NCBI RefSeq assembly: GCF_000026145.1
Contig: NC_009445.1
Coordinates: forward strand, 1,736,001 to 1,800,000
Direction of reading: 5' to 3'
DNA: 64,000 nucleotides
From: Bradyrhizobium sp. ORS 278
Lineage (GTDB): Bacteria; Pseudomonadota; Alphaproteobacteria; Rhizobiales; Xanthobacteraceae
Part shown: positions 8,574 to 17,157 of the stretch, piece by piece
Layout of the letters: the number at the start of each line of letters is the position of its first letter
How positions within the stretch are numbered: the first letter of the stretch is position 1
Position numbers and translations under genes: made by a program
Notes under the pieces: model-generated
The model's database searches: none
Seen by the model: the letters and a program-made list of their open reading frames with translations, nothing else
Told to the model about the DNA's origin: nothing

Positions 8574-9944
8574 CTAGCTCCCCTTTTCGGTTTCCTCGCC
8601 GTTTTCTTCGAGTTGGCTCAGATTATACCGATCAAGCTTGGCGTAAAGGCTCTGGCGGCTCAGGCCCAGAATTTCGGCCGCCGAGGTGCGGTTCCCATTG
8701 GCGAGTTCCAGCGCGGCGCGGACATAATGCTGCTCGACGACCTCCACGGTGCTCCGCACCAGATCGCGCAGCGGCGTCTTGCCGACCGACTCGTTGAGAC
8801 CGGCGAGCGCCGACCTGAGATTGTCATGCTCGGCTGTGGGCGACAACCGCCGCGCGATGTTGCGCAGGACGAGGCCGATCCGGCGCTGGCCATCTTGCCC
8901 ATGCGCCGCGGCCGAAATCTCGACCTCCGTCTCGGTTCCGAGCTCGCCCTGGATGGTGGTCGACAGCAGCCGGACCATGCCGTGGCGCTCGACATTGGAG
9001 AGCAGCACCGCCAGGTCGGCGCCGGGCCGCGTCAGCCAGCGGCTCAGCTTCTCGCCGATGAGCGCCTCTTTCGAGCCGATCTCGACAAGGTCCAGGAAGG
9101 CCCGGTTGGCGCGCTTGATCGTGCCGGTGGCGTCGATGCTCAGGACGGCATCGGGGAGATTGTCGATTAGCCCCTCCGGATCGTCGGTCACGGGGCCCGG
9201 CTGGATCGACTTGCCGATCGGCGCCATCTGCAGCAGGAACATCGGCGCGTTATCGCTGGTCATCAGCGAGCCCCGGAGCATCCAGGGCGCGGCGTCCTCG
9301 CCGAGATGGATCACGATGCCCGGGGCCTTGCCCTGGTCGCGCACCCGCCGGAGCATCAGCTCGACCGGCTCGCGGTCTTTCTCGGGAATCTCGTGCAGGA
9401 ACTCGCGGCCGACCAGATTGTCGCGGCGCCGGTTCGAGACGCCGAGCGCGGCGGCGGCCGTGCGGTTGGCCTCGACGATGCGCAGATCCGAGACCTTGGT
9501 CAGCAGCACCGCCTCGTTGGAATCCTCGATCACCAGGCGGTAGCGGGTCTCGATCTCGCGCAGACGCCAATAGTCGCGTTCGATGGTCTGCTGCGCCGAG
9601 ATCAGCCGCGCCTGCAACTCGGCGACCGCCTGCAGGTTCTTGCCGATCGCCAGCATGCCGGCGCGGCCGCCGAGCAGCACGGTGGTGAATTCCATCGGCA
9701 GCTCGAGGCCGCTCGGGAACCTTTGCGTGATCTGGCGGAACGCGGAAATGCCGGTGCGCTTGGTGTCCTGCATGATGCGCTCGATCTTTTCGCTCGCATC
9801 ATCGACGATCTCGGACCACGCGCGGCCGAGCCAGGCGTCAACGTTCTCCGCCGACATGTTCGGAGACAGCGTCGCCTCGCGGATCACGCCGTCCATGTCG
9901 AGCAGCAATGTCACGTCGGGTCGTGGACCGTGAAACTCGGCCAT
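8574..9944 (-). CDS. ppsR2: PpsR2, PAS-HTH repressor of photosynthesis genes
   Basis: This 456-residue CrtJ/PpsR-family regulator has an N-terminal PAS-like domain, the Q-linker helix (SAQQTIERDYWRLREIETRYR, near 120-140), two further PAS domains and a Fis-type helix-turn-helix at the C-terminus (GNRTSAAEILGLSRQSLYAK). It represses photosynthesis genes at TGT-N12-ACA sites. I find no cysteine anywhere in it, so the thiol redox switch of Rhodobacter PpsR is impossible; control by the co-transcribed BphP fits better. Its TAG stop abuts the TTG start of bphP, so the pair is translationally coupled. Confidence 0.94.
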   Translation of the reverse strand: MAEFHGPRPDVTLLLDMDGVIREATLSPNMSAENVDAWLGRAWSEIVDDASEKIERIMQDTKRTGISAFRQITQRFPSGLELPMEFTTVLLGGRAGMLAIGKNLQAVAELQARLISAQQTIERDYWRLREIETRYRLVIEDSNEAVLLTKVSDLRIVEANRTAAAALGVSNRRRDNLVGREFLHEIPEKDREPVELMLRRVRDQGKAPGIVIHLGEDAAPWMLRGSLMTSDNAPMFLLQMAPIGKSIQPGPVTDDPEGLIDNLPDAVLSIDATGTIKRANRAFLDLVEIGSKEALIGEKLSRWLTRPGADLAVLLSNVERHGMVRLLSTTIQGELGTETEVEISAAAHGQDGQRRIGLVLRNIARRLSPTAEHDNLRSALAGLNESVGKTPLRDLVRSTVEVVEQHYVRAALELANGNRTSAAEILGLSRQSLYAKLDRYNLSQLEENGEETEKGS

Positions 9945-10272
9945 GGTCTTGGCACCCGCTATCTTGGCACCCTCGACAGACGCTCACGGGAACGCGGTCA
10001 CTCGATTTGGCGCACATTTTGAAGGTATTGCGCCGCATCCCGCTAACGTATTGAGAGTCTTGAGAATGTCGTTAGTCCACGCAGCGCCTTCGGTGTCAAG
10101 GCTTATTTCCGAGCATCCGACTTTGGTTGGTATTCCTGCGCTCAATGCATGTTCGAACTGCGACTTATTCGCTCACATTTGAATGAAGCGGGCATGACAA
10201 GAGCACATGACATTGTTACCTGTAAGGAGCCAGTCACATGGACTAACAAGACGGCACATCAGGAGGATGCAG
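9945..10272. promoter_or_regulatory. Divergent ppsR2 / cycA control region with one TGT-N12-ACA box
   Basis: This 328-base gap holds no convincing gene. A perfect TGT-N12-ACA match, the PpsR/CrtJ consensus, spans 10221-10238, about 35 bases before the cycA start. Its inner arms (GTAAG/GTCAC) are weak, so binding is a prediction only. I could not define -35/-10 elements with confidence. Confidence 0.45.
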
Positions 10273-10707
10273 ATGCTGAAATCGGGTTTGGTTGCGGCGG
10301 TCGTGATTGCAACGTCGGCAGGCGCCGCATTCGCGCTGGACGGCGGCGACGCTGCGAAAGGCGAGCAGGTCTTCAAGCAATGCATGACCTGCCACCGCAT
10401 CGGACCCGATGCGAAGAATGCTGTGGGTCCGGTTCTGACCGGTGTGGTCGGCCGCCCGACGGGGACCGCTCCGGGATTTGCCTATTCCGAGCTCAACAAG
10501 CACGCCGGCGAGGCCGGGCTGGTCTGGACCGATGACAACATCTTCGAATACCTCGCCGACCCCAACGCCTTCCTGAAGAAATATCTCACCGAGAAGGGCA
10601 AGGCGGACCAAGCCACCGGCTCGACCAAGATGGTGTTCAAGCTCGCCAACGAGCAGCAGCGCAAGGACGTCGTCGCTTATCTTAAGACCTTCTCGGAGAA
10701 GAAGTGA
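10273..10707 (+). CDS. cycA: Cytochrome c2 (CycA)
   Basis: This is a 144-residue periplasmic class I cytochrome c. A signal peptide (residues 1 to about 21, ending AAFA) precedes the mature part, which has the heme site CMTCH and a Met ligand probably in STKMVF. Reading starts at ATG 10273, six bases after a perfect AGGAGG; longer frames lack a site. It carries electrons from cytochrome bc1 to the reaction centre and is the likely donor here because pufC is absent. It stands alone, divergent from ppsR2. Confidence 0.93.
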   Translation: MLKSGLVAAVVIATSAGAAFALDGGDAAKGEQVFKQCMTCHRIGPDAKNAVGPVLTGVVGRPTGTAPGFAYSELNKHAGEAGLVWTDDNIFEYLADPNAFLKKYLTEKGKADQATGSTKMVFKLANEQQRKDVVAYLKTFSEKK

Positions 10708-10768
10708 GGGGAGGCGGACCGACGCTCAGGCTTGAGCGCCGATCACCGCACCATCTACACGCACCAGT

Positions 10769-10889
10769 GTCGTCCCGGCGAAAGCCGGGACCCATACCGC
10801 GTGATGTATGTTGGCGGAGAAGGTCTGCGTTGCCGGTTTTATCATCACAGGCGGCGGTGGTTATGGATCCCGGCTTTCGCCGGGATGAC
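10769..10889. repeat. Palindromic repeat element (CCCGGCGAAAGCCGGGA type)
   Basis: Inverted copies at 10769-10794 and 10864-10889 each contain a small internal palindrome (TCCCGGC, GAAA or TTTC, GCCGGGA). About 70 bases separate them. Such REP/BIME-like units are common in Rhizobiales intergenic DNA. The gap 10708-10961 between cycA and the next gene holds nothing else I can identify. Confidence 0.7.
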
Positions 10890-10961
10890 ACCGTTGGCGT
10901 GGTCAGCCGCCGGGAACCCGCGGCCGCAAGCTGGGAGCCCCACCCGCTGCTCCGAGGAGAT

Positions 10962-11225
10962 CTATCGCCATCGTTGCCTGAGGTCCGCCGCGTTGGCGAC
11001 GCCGGACGCGGCGAGGCAGCCGGCCAGCCAGAACCAGGGCGCATCGGCGAGCGCGCAGCGTAGCGCTAGCAGCAGGAAGACGCCGGCGAGCAGATTGGTC
11101 AGCAGTGCCCCCGGGTTGATGCCGCGGCGGGTACGCCGCCAGATCCAGGTGATGACCGCGAATTCCACCGCTACGATCGCGAGGATCGCATCGATCAGAT
11201 GCGGGCTGCGGTACAACTCATCCAT
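10962..11225 (-). CDS. Small conserved membrane protein downstream of bchP
   Basis: This 87-residue protein has two or three predicted membrane segments (AILAIVAVEFAVITWIW; LLTNLLAGVFLLLALRCAL; FWLAGCLAASGVA) and an RRTRRG turn. The start is ATG 11225; a GTG one codon upstream is possible. It lies 11 bases after bchP on the same strand, at the end of the ppaA-ppsR1-bchG-bchP run, so a photosystem-related role is likely. I do not recognise a named family. Confidence 0.65.
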   Translation of the reverse strand: MDELYRSPHLIDAILAIVAVEFAVITWIWRRTRRGINPGALLTNLLAGVFLLLALRCALADAPWFWLAGCLAASGVANAADLRQRWR

Positions 11226-11236
11226 CACGTGAACTG

Positions 11237-12442
11237 CTAAGCCGCCTTCGCAAGTCCGGTGAGGTGGGCGATGTTCTTGAAGAAGATGCGGACATGCGAC
11301 AGCGGCTTCGCCTTCACCAGTTCCTTGTTCATGTAGGCGTCCCAGGTCAGCTGCTGGACGTCCTTGTCACGGCAGATGGCGACGAAACGCTCGCGGCGGG
11401 CGTCGTTCGTGTACCAGTAGCGCTGCATCATGCCGAGGATGAAGAACACCGCGCCGTGCTTGCGCATGAAAGCCTTGCGGGCGGTGGCGAGGGCTGCAGC
11501 ATCGCCGGTCTTGAGGAACAGCGCGACGGCATCCGCCGCGGCGCGGCCGCCGGCCATCGCGTAATAGATGCCCTCGCCGGAGGCGGGTGCGACCACGCCG
11601 GCGGCATCACCGGCGAGCACGACGTCGCGGCCGTTGTCCCAGCGCGACAGCGGCCTCAACGGGATCGGCGCGCCCTCGCGGCGGATCGTCTCGAGATCGT
11701 CGAGCCCCGCGACTTTCCGGAACTGGGCCACCGAGCCGCGCAGCGAGAATCCCTTATGCGCGCTGCCGGTGCCGATGCTGGTCGTCGCGCCGTGCGGGAA
11801 GACCCAGCTGTAGAAGTCCGGCGAGAGTTGTCCGCGATAGACGACGTCGCAGCGCGTGGCGTCGAACAGCGGATGGCCACGCTCCGGCGAGCGGACGATC
11901 TCGTGATAGGCGAACACGTAGCGGATCTCGGCGCCCTCCGGGATGCATTGCCGTGCCACCGCCGACACCGCGCCGTCGGCGCCGATCACGGCACGGGCGC
12001 GGACGCTGTCCTCGCGCACGCTGCCATCATCCATGCGGCGCTCGTAATGCACCACCGCCGTGCCATCGGCATCGCGGGCGATGTGGCTGAATGTCCCGGT
12101 GCGGCGGACCGCGCCGCCCTCGGCCGCGCGGGCCCGCAGCCATTCGTCATAATGCTCGCGATCGACCATGCCGACGAAGCCGCCGTCGATCGGCATGTCG
12201 ACGTCGCGGTTGCTTGGCGACACCATGCGCGCCGAGGAAATCCGCGCCACCAGCAGATGGTCGGGAATTTCGAACTCGCTGATGAGCCGCGGCGGGATGG
12301 CGCCGCCGCATGGCTTGATGCGGCCCGCTTTGTCGAGCAGCAGCACGTGATGGCCCTGACGGGCCAGATCATTGGCGGCGGTGGCGCCGGCGGGACCGCC
12401 GCCGACGACTACGACATCGAACGTCTCGGACGAGGTGCTCAT
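11237..12442 (-). CDS. bchP: Geranylgeranyl reductase BchP
   Basis: This 401-residue FAD-dependent reductase hydrogenates the geranylgeranyl tail of bacteriochlorophyll to phytyl. The N-terminal dinucleotide site is VVVVGGGPAGATAANDL, followed by the CGGAIPPRL motif. The second FAD motif, VVLAGDAAGVVAPASGEGI, lies near 290. ATG 12442 is two bases after the stop of the upstream carrier gene. The open frame continues upstream as an in-frame shadow of that gene, so longer starts are rejected. Confidence 0.95.
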   Translation of the reverse strand: MSTSSETFDVVVVGGGPAGATAANDLARQGHHVLLLDKAGRIKPCGGAIPPRLISEFEIPDHLLVARISSARMVSPSNRDVDMPIDGGFVGMVDREHYDEWLRARAAEGGAVRRTGTFSHIARDADGTAVVHYERRMDDGSVREDSVRARAVIGADGAVSAVARQCIPEGAEIRYVFAYHEIVRSPERGHPLFDATRCDVVYRGQLSPDFYSWVFPHGATTSIGTGSAHKGFSLRGSVAQFRKVAGLDDLETIRREGAPIPLRPLSRWDNGRDVVLAGDAAGVVAPASGEGIYYAMAGGRAAADAVALFLKTGDAAALATARKAFMRKHGAVFFILGMMQRYWYTNDARRERFVAICRDKDVQQLTWDAYMNKELVKAKPLSHVRIFFKNIAHLTGLAKAA

Positions 12443-12444
12443 CG

Positions 12445-13776
12445 CTAGGCTCCCTGATTGGCCGGCTGCGCCTGCAGCGCCGAGGTCTGCTCGCGTGGGC
12501 GCTTGATCCAGATCGCGAGCCAGGCGGAAAGGACGAACAGTGCTGCCTCGGCGGCGAACACCGCCGCATAGGCGGAGGCGGTCGTGGGCATGAAGGCCCG
12601 CGCAGCATCCGCCGCCGCGGTGCCGACGAAGCCTCCGATGCCGAACGAGATTGCCTGCGACGCGCCCCACAGGCCCATCCGCGTTCCCTCGCGATTGTCG
12701 CGGCCTTCGCTGACCATGTTCATCATCGCGCCGATCGCCGCGATGGCATAGACGCCGTTGGTGATGCCGAGCAGCAGCACCGAGCCGCGCAGTGGCCAGG
12801 CCGGGCCGACTGTGGCGGCGGCGACGAGGCTGAGAAGGGCCAGTGCGGAGGCAAGGCAGCCGCCGATGATCCAGGGCTGCGGCTTGGTGCGCCAGTCGGC
12901 ATGCAGGCTGGCCATTGCCGGCATCAGGATCATGCCGATCAGCGCGCCCATGTGCTGCACCGAGGAGAGCTGCGTGGTCTGGCCCGGAGTCATGCTGAAC
13001 ACGCTGCCGGCGAACGGCTCGAGAATCAGGTCCTGGGCGCTGTAGGCCAGCATCGAGACGAAGATGAAGATCGCGAAGCGCCGCGCCTGCGGCTCGCGGC
13101 AGATCTCGCGGAAGTCCTCCATGAAGCCGCCGCGCTCGGCGGTCGCCGCGGCCCGTTCGACGGACAGCTCCGGCTGCTCGATGCCCCAGACGCCGATCAA
13201 GGTCAGCATCATGGCGATCGCCGACACCGTGCCGGACACCAGCATCAGCCGCTCGCCGGAGAACGGATCGAGCGCTTTGCCGGCGACCGCGGTCGTGACG
13301 ATGAAGCCGGCGATCATCATGATCCAGGCGATCGAGGCGGCGGCGCTGCGCCGCTGCGGCGCGGTGCGCTTGGCGAGCAGCACCAAGAGCGAGGTGCCGG
13401 CGGCGCCGACGCCGATGCCGATCATGATGAAGGCGATCACCGCGACCACGAGGCCGAGCACCAGCTGGCTCGCCATCAACGCGGTGGCGACCGCCGCGAG
13501 CAGGCCGCCCGCGGCAAGCGCGGCCATGCCGCCGACGATCCAGGCGAAGCGTCGCCCGCCGACATCGGAGCCGTGGCCGAGCCAGGGCCTGAGCACCTGC
13601 ATCGCATAGTGCATCGCGACCAGAAGGCCAGGGATCATCGCCGGCAGCGCCAGCTCGATCACCATCACGCGGTTCAAGGTCGAGGTCGTCAGCACCACGA
13701 CGGCGCCGAGCGCGGTCTGCACCAGGCCGAGCCTGACGATGCCGAACCAGGAGAGCGGAGCAGAGGCCGTCGTCAT
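12445..13776 (-). CDS. PucC-family bacteriochlorophyll carrier/assembly protein (Bch2/ORF428 type)
   Basis: This 443-residue, about 12-helix protein is from the BCD branch of the major facilitator superfamily, to which PucC, LhaA and ORF428 belong. The family motif TLNRVMVIELALPAMIPGL is present. Its place between bchG and bchP matches orf428/bch2 in Rhodobacter, where it is thought to deliver bacteriochlorophyll. ATG 13776 overlaps the bchG TGA by four bases. A second family member, lhaA, is at 25956. Confidence 0.88.
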   Translation of the reverse strand: MTTASAPLSWFGIVRLGLVQTALGAVVVLTTSTLNRVMVIELALPAMIPGLLVAMHYAMQVLRPWLGHGSDVGGRRFAWIVGGMAALAAGGLLAAVATALMASQLVLGLVVAVIAFIMIGIGVGAAGTSLLVLLAKRTAPQRRSAAASIAWIMMIAGFIVTTAVAGKALDPFSGERLMLVSGTVSAIAMMLTLIGVWGIEQPELSVERAAATAERGGFMEDFREICREPQARRFAIFIFVSMLAYSAQDLILEPFAGSVFSMTPGQTTQLSSVQHMGALIGMILMPAMASLHADWRTKPQPWIIGGCLASALALLSLVAAATVGPAWPLRGSVLLLGITNGVYAIAAIGAMMNMVSEGRDNREGTRMGLWGASQAISFGIGGFVGTAAADAARAFMPTTASAYAAVFAAEAALFVLSAWLAIWIKRPREQTSALQAQPANQGA

Positions 13777-14699
13777 GCCGCCATCCCCGCCAGCGCGAAG
13801 GCCGACGCCAGCATGCCCAGCACATAGAGCAGCACGCCGGTCCCGTTGTACCAGGGCGCGAGCTCGCGCGGATTCGTCATCAGTCGCCGCATCAGCACCA
13901 GCTGGGCGGCGATCAGCGCAGCCACGATCAAGCCATGCGCCGGACGGCCCCACACAATGAGAAGCCCGAGCACGGCGGCCTGCGCCAGAGCCATGGTGAC
14001 GCAGGCGAGGCGCGCGGCGCGCTCTGGCCCGAGCAGCACCGGCAGCGAGTTCACGCCGCTGACGCGGTCGCCGCCGATCGACTTGAAGTCGTTCAGGGTC
14101 ATGATGCCGTGCGCGCCGGCGCTGTACAGCAGCGCGATCGCGAGCACTGGCCAGGACGGCGCCGTTCCGCTCATGATCGCCGCAGCGGTGATCCAGGGCA
14201 GGCCCTCATAGCAGAGGCCGACGGCGCTGTTGCCCCACCAGCCGTTCTGCTTCAGCCGGATCGGCGGCGCGCTATAGGCCCAGGCGAGCGCGAGCCCGAG
14301 CGCTGCGGCGGCAAAGCCCCAGGTGCCGAGCAAGGTGGCGACGCCGAGCGACAGCACGGTCCAGATCAGCGCGATGTAGAGACCCCAACGCCCGGGAATA
14401 CGGCCGGACGGAATCGGCCGGTCCGGCTCGTTGATCGCGTCGACATGGCGATCGAACCAGTCGTTGACCGCCTGGCTGGTGGCGCACACCATCGGCCCGG
14501 CGAGCACGAGGCCTGCGATCACGATTGGCCAGCGCGGCGCCAGCGGCGCTCCCGACGACACCACGCCGCAGCCGAACGCCCAGATCGGCGGAAACCAGGT
14601 GATCGGCTTGAGCAATTCGAGAACGGCCGAAGGCTGGAGCCTTGAAGGACCCCTTGAACGAAGCTCCGGGGCGAGCGGGACGGGCGCGATCTCGGTCAT
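13773..14699 (-). CDS. bchG: Bacteriochlorophyll synthase BchG
   Basis: This 308-residue UbiA-family membrane prenyltransferase attaches the geranylgeranyl tail to bacteriochlorophyllide a. The aspartate motif NDWFDRHVDAINEPDRPIPS near 90-110 binds prenyl diphosphate-Mg. A second motif is NDFKSIGGDR. Eight or nine hydrophobic segments are visible. It starts 16 bases after ppsR1 and overlaps the following carrier gene, so all are probably one transcript. Confidence 0.95.
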   Translation of the reverse strand: MTEIAPVPLAPELRSRGPSRLQPSAVLELLKPITWFPPIWAFGCGVVSSGAPLAPRWPIVIAGLVLAGPMVCATSQAVNDWFDRHVDAINEPDRPIPSGRIPGRWGLYIALIWTVLSLGVATLLGTWGFAAAALGLALAWAYSAPPIRLKQNGWWGNSAVGLCYEGLPWITAAAIMSGTAPSWPVLAIALLYSAGAHGIMTLNDFKSIGGDRVSGVNSLPVLLGPERAARLACVTMALAQAAVLGLLIVWGRPAHGLIVAALIAAQLVLMRRLMTNPRELAPWYNGTGVLLYVLGMLASAFALAGMAA

Positions 14700-14715
14700 T
14701 GCAGAACTCTTCCCA

Positions 14716-16200
14716 CTATTCCAACTGACTGTCTTCTTCGCTTGGCTCGGCCATGCCGTAGCGTCTGAGCTTGACGTAGAGGCTCTGGCGGCTGAGGCCG
14801 AGCATTTCGGCTGCGGTGGCGCGGTTGTCTCCGGTCAGCTTGAGCGCGGTCTCGATGCACATCCGCTCGATCACGTCGGTGGTCTCGCGCACCAGCTCCT
14901 TCAGCGGCACGCGGCCAATCAGTTCGGCGAGCTGCTCGCGCGAGCGCGGAATGAAGGCGTGATCGGCGCCGTCGGGGGAGATGCGCGGGCCGACATTGCG
15001 AATGGTGAAGCCGAGCCGGGCCTGGCCGGGCGCGCCGACCGTGGTCGCCGAGATCTCGACATCGACCGGCGAGCCGTGCTCGCCCCGGACCACGCTGGAG
15101 AACAGCTTCAAGGTGCCGTGCTGGCGCAGATTGGTCAGCATCACCGAGAAGTCGACCGCCGACTTGCCGATCCAGCGGTCGATCGTCTCGCCCATGATCT
15201 GGTGCATGTTCTCGATCTGGGCGAGCTGCAGGAAGGTGGCGTTGGCGTGCAGCAGGCGGCCATCCATGTCGGTGATGACGAAGCCGTCGGGCGCCGATTC
15301 GACGAACTGCACCAGCTGGGTGTTGACGTCGGACGCCTTCGGCAGCGCCGGCTGGCCGTATTGCGGCGAGAACCGCAGCAGGAAGAACGAGGAGGTGTCC
15401 TGCCGGAAGAAGGTGCCGTCGAGCAGATAGTCGCGGCCACCGTCGAGCGTCACCTTGGCGCGCTCGATCTTGCCCTGCGAGCGGATCGCCAGCGACAGCG
15501 ATTGTGACATCGCCAGATCGTCGATCAGCAGCGCGTCGGGAAACAGCTTGCCGATCAGGTTGGCGGCGCCGTGGTCGAGCAAAGCGGCGGCGGCCGGATT
15601 GGCCTCGACGATGCGATGGCTCGCCGCATCGATGATCAGGACCGGCTCGGCGGTGATCTGAAACAGGATACGGTAGCGCGATTCGGCATTGCGCATGCGC
15701 GAGTAGTCGCGCTCGATCGCAACCTGCGCCTCGATCAGCTTCTGCTGGAGGGCTGCGGTGGCGCGCACATCGCGGCCGACCGCGATGTAGCGGGCCGCGC
15801 CCTTGATCGCGACGACCGCGAACAGGATCGGGATGTCAGGCCCGCGCGCGGCCGGGTAGCGCACCTCGCGCCAGCGCGACACCTTGCGCTCCGAGGCTTC
15901 GGCAAGCAGCAGCTCTGGCTTGGTCTGGCTTTCCTCGGACACTGTTGCTTGCCAGGATCGGCCGATCCACTCGTCTGTGTTTTTCAATTCAAGCGGGAGA
16001 CCGGCCTGCTGAAAGGCCAGATCCTGGATGTTGCCGTCGGCGTCGAGCGCGAGCGCAATGTCGGAGGCTGCAGCCACCAGCATGGCCGCAACATCCGCAT
16101 TGAGATCGCCAAGCGACTCTTTCGGAGCTCTGAACGCCCTCACCAACGCCGTTGTCCTCCCAATCAAGGAGCCTTCGCGCGGCAAGTCTCGTTCCAGCAT
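14716..16200 (-). CDS. ppsR1: PpsR1, second PAS-HTH photosynthesis regulator
   Basis: This 494-residue CrtJ/PpsR homologue has an N-terminal PAS-like domain, a coiled linker (IEAQVAIERDYSRMRNAESR), two PAS domains and a C-terminal Fis-type HTH (GDNRATAAEMLGLSRQSLYV). It has one cysteine only (ERMCIETAL, just before the HTH), so any redox switch would need an intermolecular disulfide. In Bradyrhizobium ORS278 the two PpsR proteins are reported to have different, partly opposite roles. The start is uncertain: ATG 16200 lacks a good ribosome site, whereas TTG 16146/GTG 16143 follow GGGAGG and would match the shorter N-terminus of other PpsR proteins. Confidence 0.92.
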   Translation of the reverse strand: MLERDLPREGSLIGRTTALVRAFRAPKESLGDLNADVAAMLVAAASDIALALDADGNIQDLAFQQAGLPLELKNTDEWIGRSWQATVSEESQTKPELLLAEASERKVSRWREVRYPAARGPDIPILFAVVAIKGAARYIAVGRDVRATAALQQKLIEAQVAIERDYSRMRNAESRYRILFQITAEPVLIIDAASHRIVEANPAAAALLDHGAANLIGKLFPDALLIDDLAMSQSLSLAIRSQGKIERAKVTLDGGRDYLLDGTFFRQDTSSFFLLRFSPQYGQPALPKASDVNTQLVQFVESAPDGFVITDMDGRLLHANATFLQLAQIENMHQIMGETIDRWIGKSAVDFSVMLTNLRQHGTLKLFSSVVRGEHGSPVDVEISATTVGAPGQARLGFTIRNVGPRISPDGADHAFIPRSREQLAELIGRVPLKELVRETTDVIERMCIETALKLTGDNRATAAEMLGLSRQSLYVKLRRYGMAEPSEEDSQLE

Positions 16201-16222
16201 TCATCTTCACTGCACCCTAAAG

Positions 16223-17119
16223 CTATCGCCGTTCGGTCAGCAGACTGACGACGTGCCGGGCTTGCGAAGCCTCTCTGCTCATGTCGGAGACGACACCGTC
16301 GCCGCCGACCAGGAGAACGAGTTCAGGCCGTTCAATAAACGCAGGACCGCAGACCAGCACGCCGATGTCCTGGTTGGAGGACTCGCGCCGGACCATCCTT
16401 ATGTTTGAGGCAAGATCGTCAAGCTTCTTGTCGCTCGTGGCGAAGAACTCGACGACGTTGAACCATTGCGTGCGAATCGTCTCAATGAAACCACGATCCG
16501 CCGTATCAGGTTCGATCCATGTGTCCCAGCCGTCGCGGCGAAAGAATTCGCCGGCGAGCACGACGCCGAACATCATGTGGCCGATCTCGCGCCGATCGCC
16601 GGGGGCCGTCGTCAGCAGCACCCGCAATCCGGTCGGCGCGACGGCCAGTTCAGCGCAGAAGGCCGAGCTGAAATGACGCAGCAGTTGCTGCAGCCGCCAC
16701 AGCGCGAGCGTGACGTCGGCAAAGTCGCGCTCGTCGTCGGCCCATAGATGGCGCAGATGGTTGGCGGTCGGCACCAGGAGATCGAGATAGATCCGCTCCA
16801 GCGTCTCGCCGTGATCGCGATGCGCCTGGATGCAGGCAACCGCGCGATCATCGTCGGCGTCGAGCACCAGCTCGGCAAAGTCGGCCGCTTCCTGCGCCGA
16901 CGCCGTGATGATCGCCGGCACGCGCTCGAGCGCGGAGGCATGCGCCATCACCAGCCGCGGAATGATCTCGGCCTCGATCGCTCCATTGAGCTGGGGATGA
17001 CGGGTGCTGTGTAAAGGCACGTTGACGCGGGATGCCGCCGGCGGGTGAAAGCCGGACTGCCCACGCTTCGTCCGAAAGCGTGCTCGCGGAAATCGGGCTG
17101 TCTCATTGAGTTCGGTCAT
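16223..17119 (-). CDS. ppaA: PpaA/AerR-like photosynthesis regulator with B12-type domain
   Basis: This 298-residue protein has an N-terminal helical part (about 60-160) and a C-terminal cobalamin-binding-like Rossmann domain (about 165-290; LRVLLTTAPGDRREIGHMMFG, GVLVCGPAF). PpaA and AerR modulate PpsR/CrtJ in Rhodobacter and lie next to ppsR, as here. The canonical DxHxxG cobalamin motif reads GDRREIG, so the usual His ligand is missing, as in the short AerR/PpaA class. ATG 17119 has GGAGGGGAGG upstream; the frame continues further but without a site. It is first in the run ending at 10962. Confidence 0.85.
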   Translation of the reverse strand: MTELNETARFPRARFRTKRGQSGFHPPAASRVNVPLHSTRHPQLNGAIEAEIIPRLVMAHASALERVPAIITASAQEAADFAELVLDADDDRAVACIQAHRDHGETLERIYLDLLVPTANHLRHLWADDERDFADVTLALWRLQQLLRHFSSAFCAELAVAPTGLRVLLTTAPGDRREIGHMMFGVVLAGEFFRRDGWDTWIEPDTADRGFIETIRTQWFNVVEFFATSDKKLDDLASNIRMVRRESSNQDIGVLVCGPAFIERPELVLLVGGDGVVSDMSREASQARHVVSLLTERR

Positions 17120-17157
17120 CAGCGCCTCCCCTCCATATGAGCGCACGTCACTCGTTG

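Noticed and set aside
7143..9170. 675-codon plus-strand frame opposite bphP and ppsR2
   Set aside because: Composition is Arg/Gln/Asp-rich shadow sequence; both minus-strand genes are unambiguous by motif.
10221..10238. Treating the cycA TGT-N12-ACA box as firm evidence of PpsR control
   Set aside because: Six fixed bases recur by chance about every 4 kb and the inner arms are weak, so it is listed only with low confidence.
11237..13825. Apparent 862-residue fusion of BchP with an upstream domain
   Set aside because: The upstream part is an out-of-frame reading of the PucC-type carrier gene; BchP begins at its own FAD-site N-terminus, ATG 12442.
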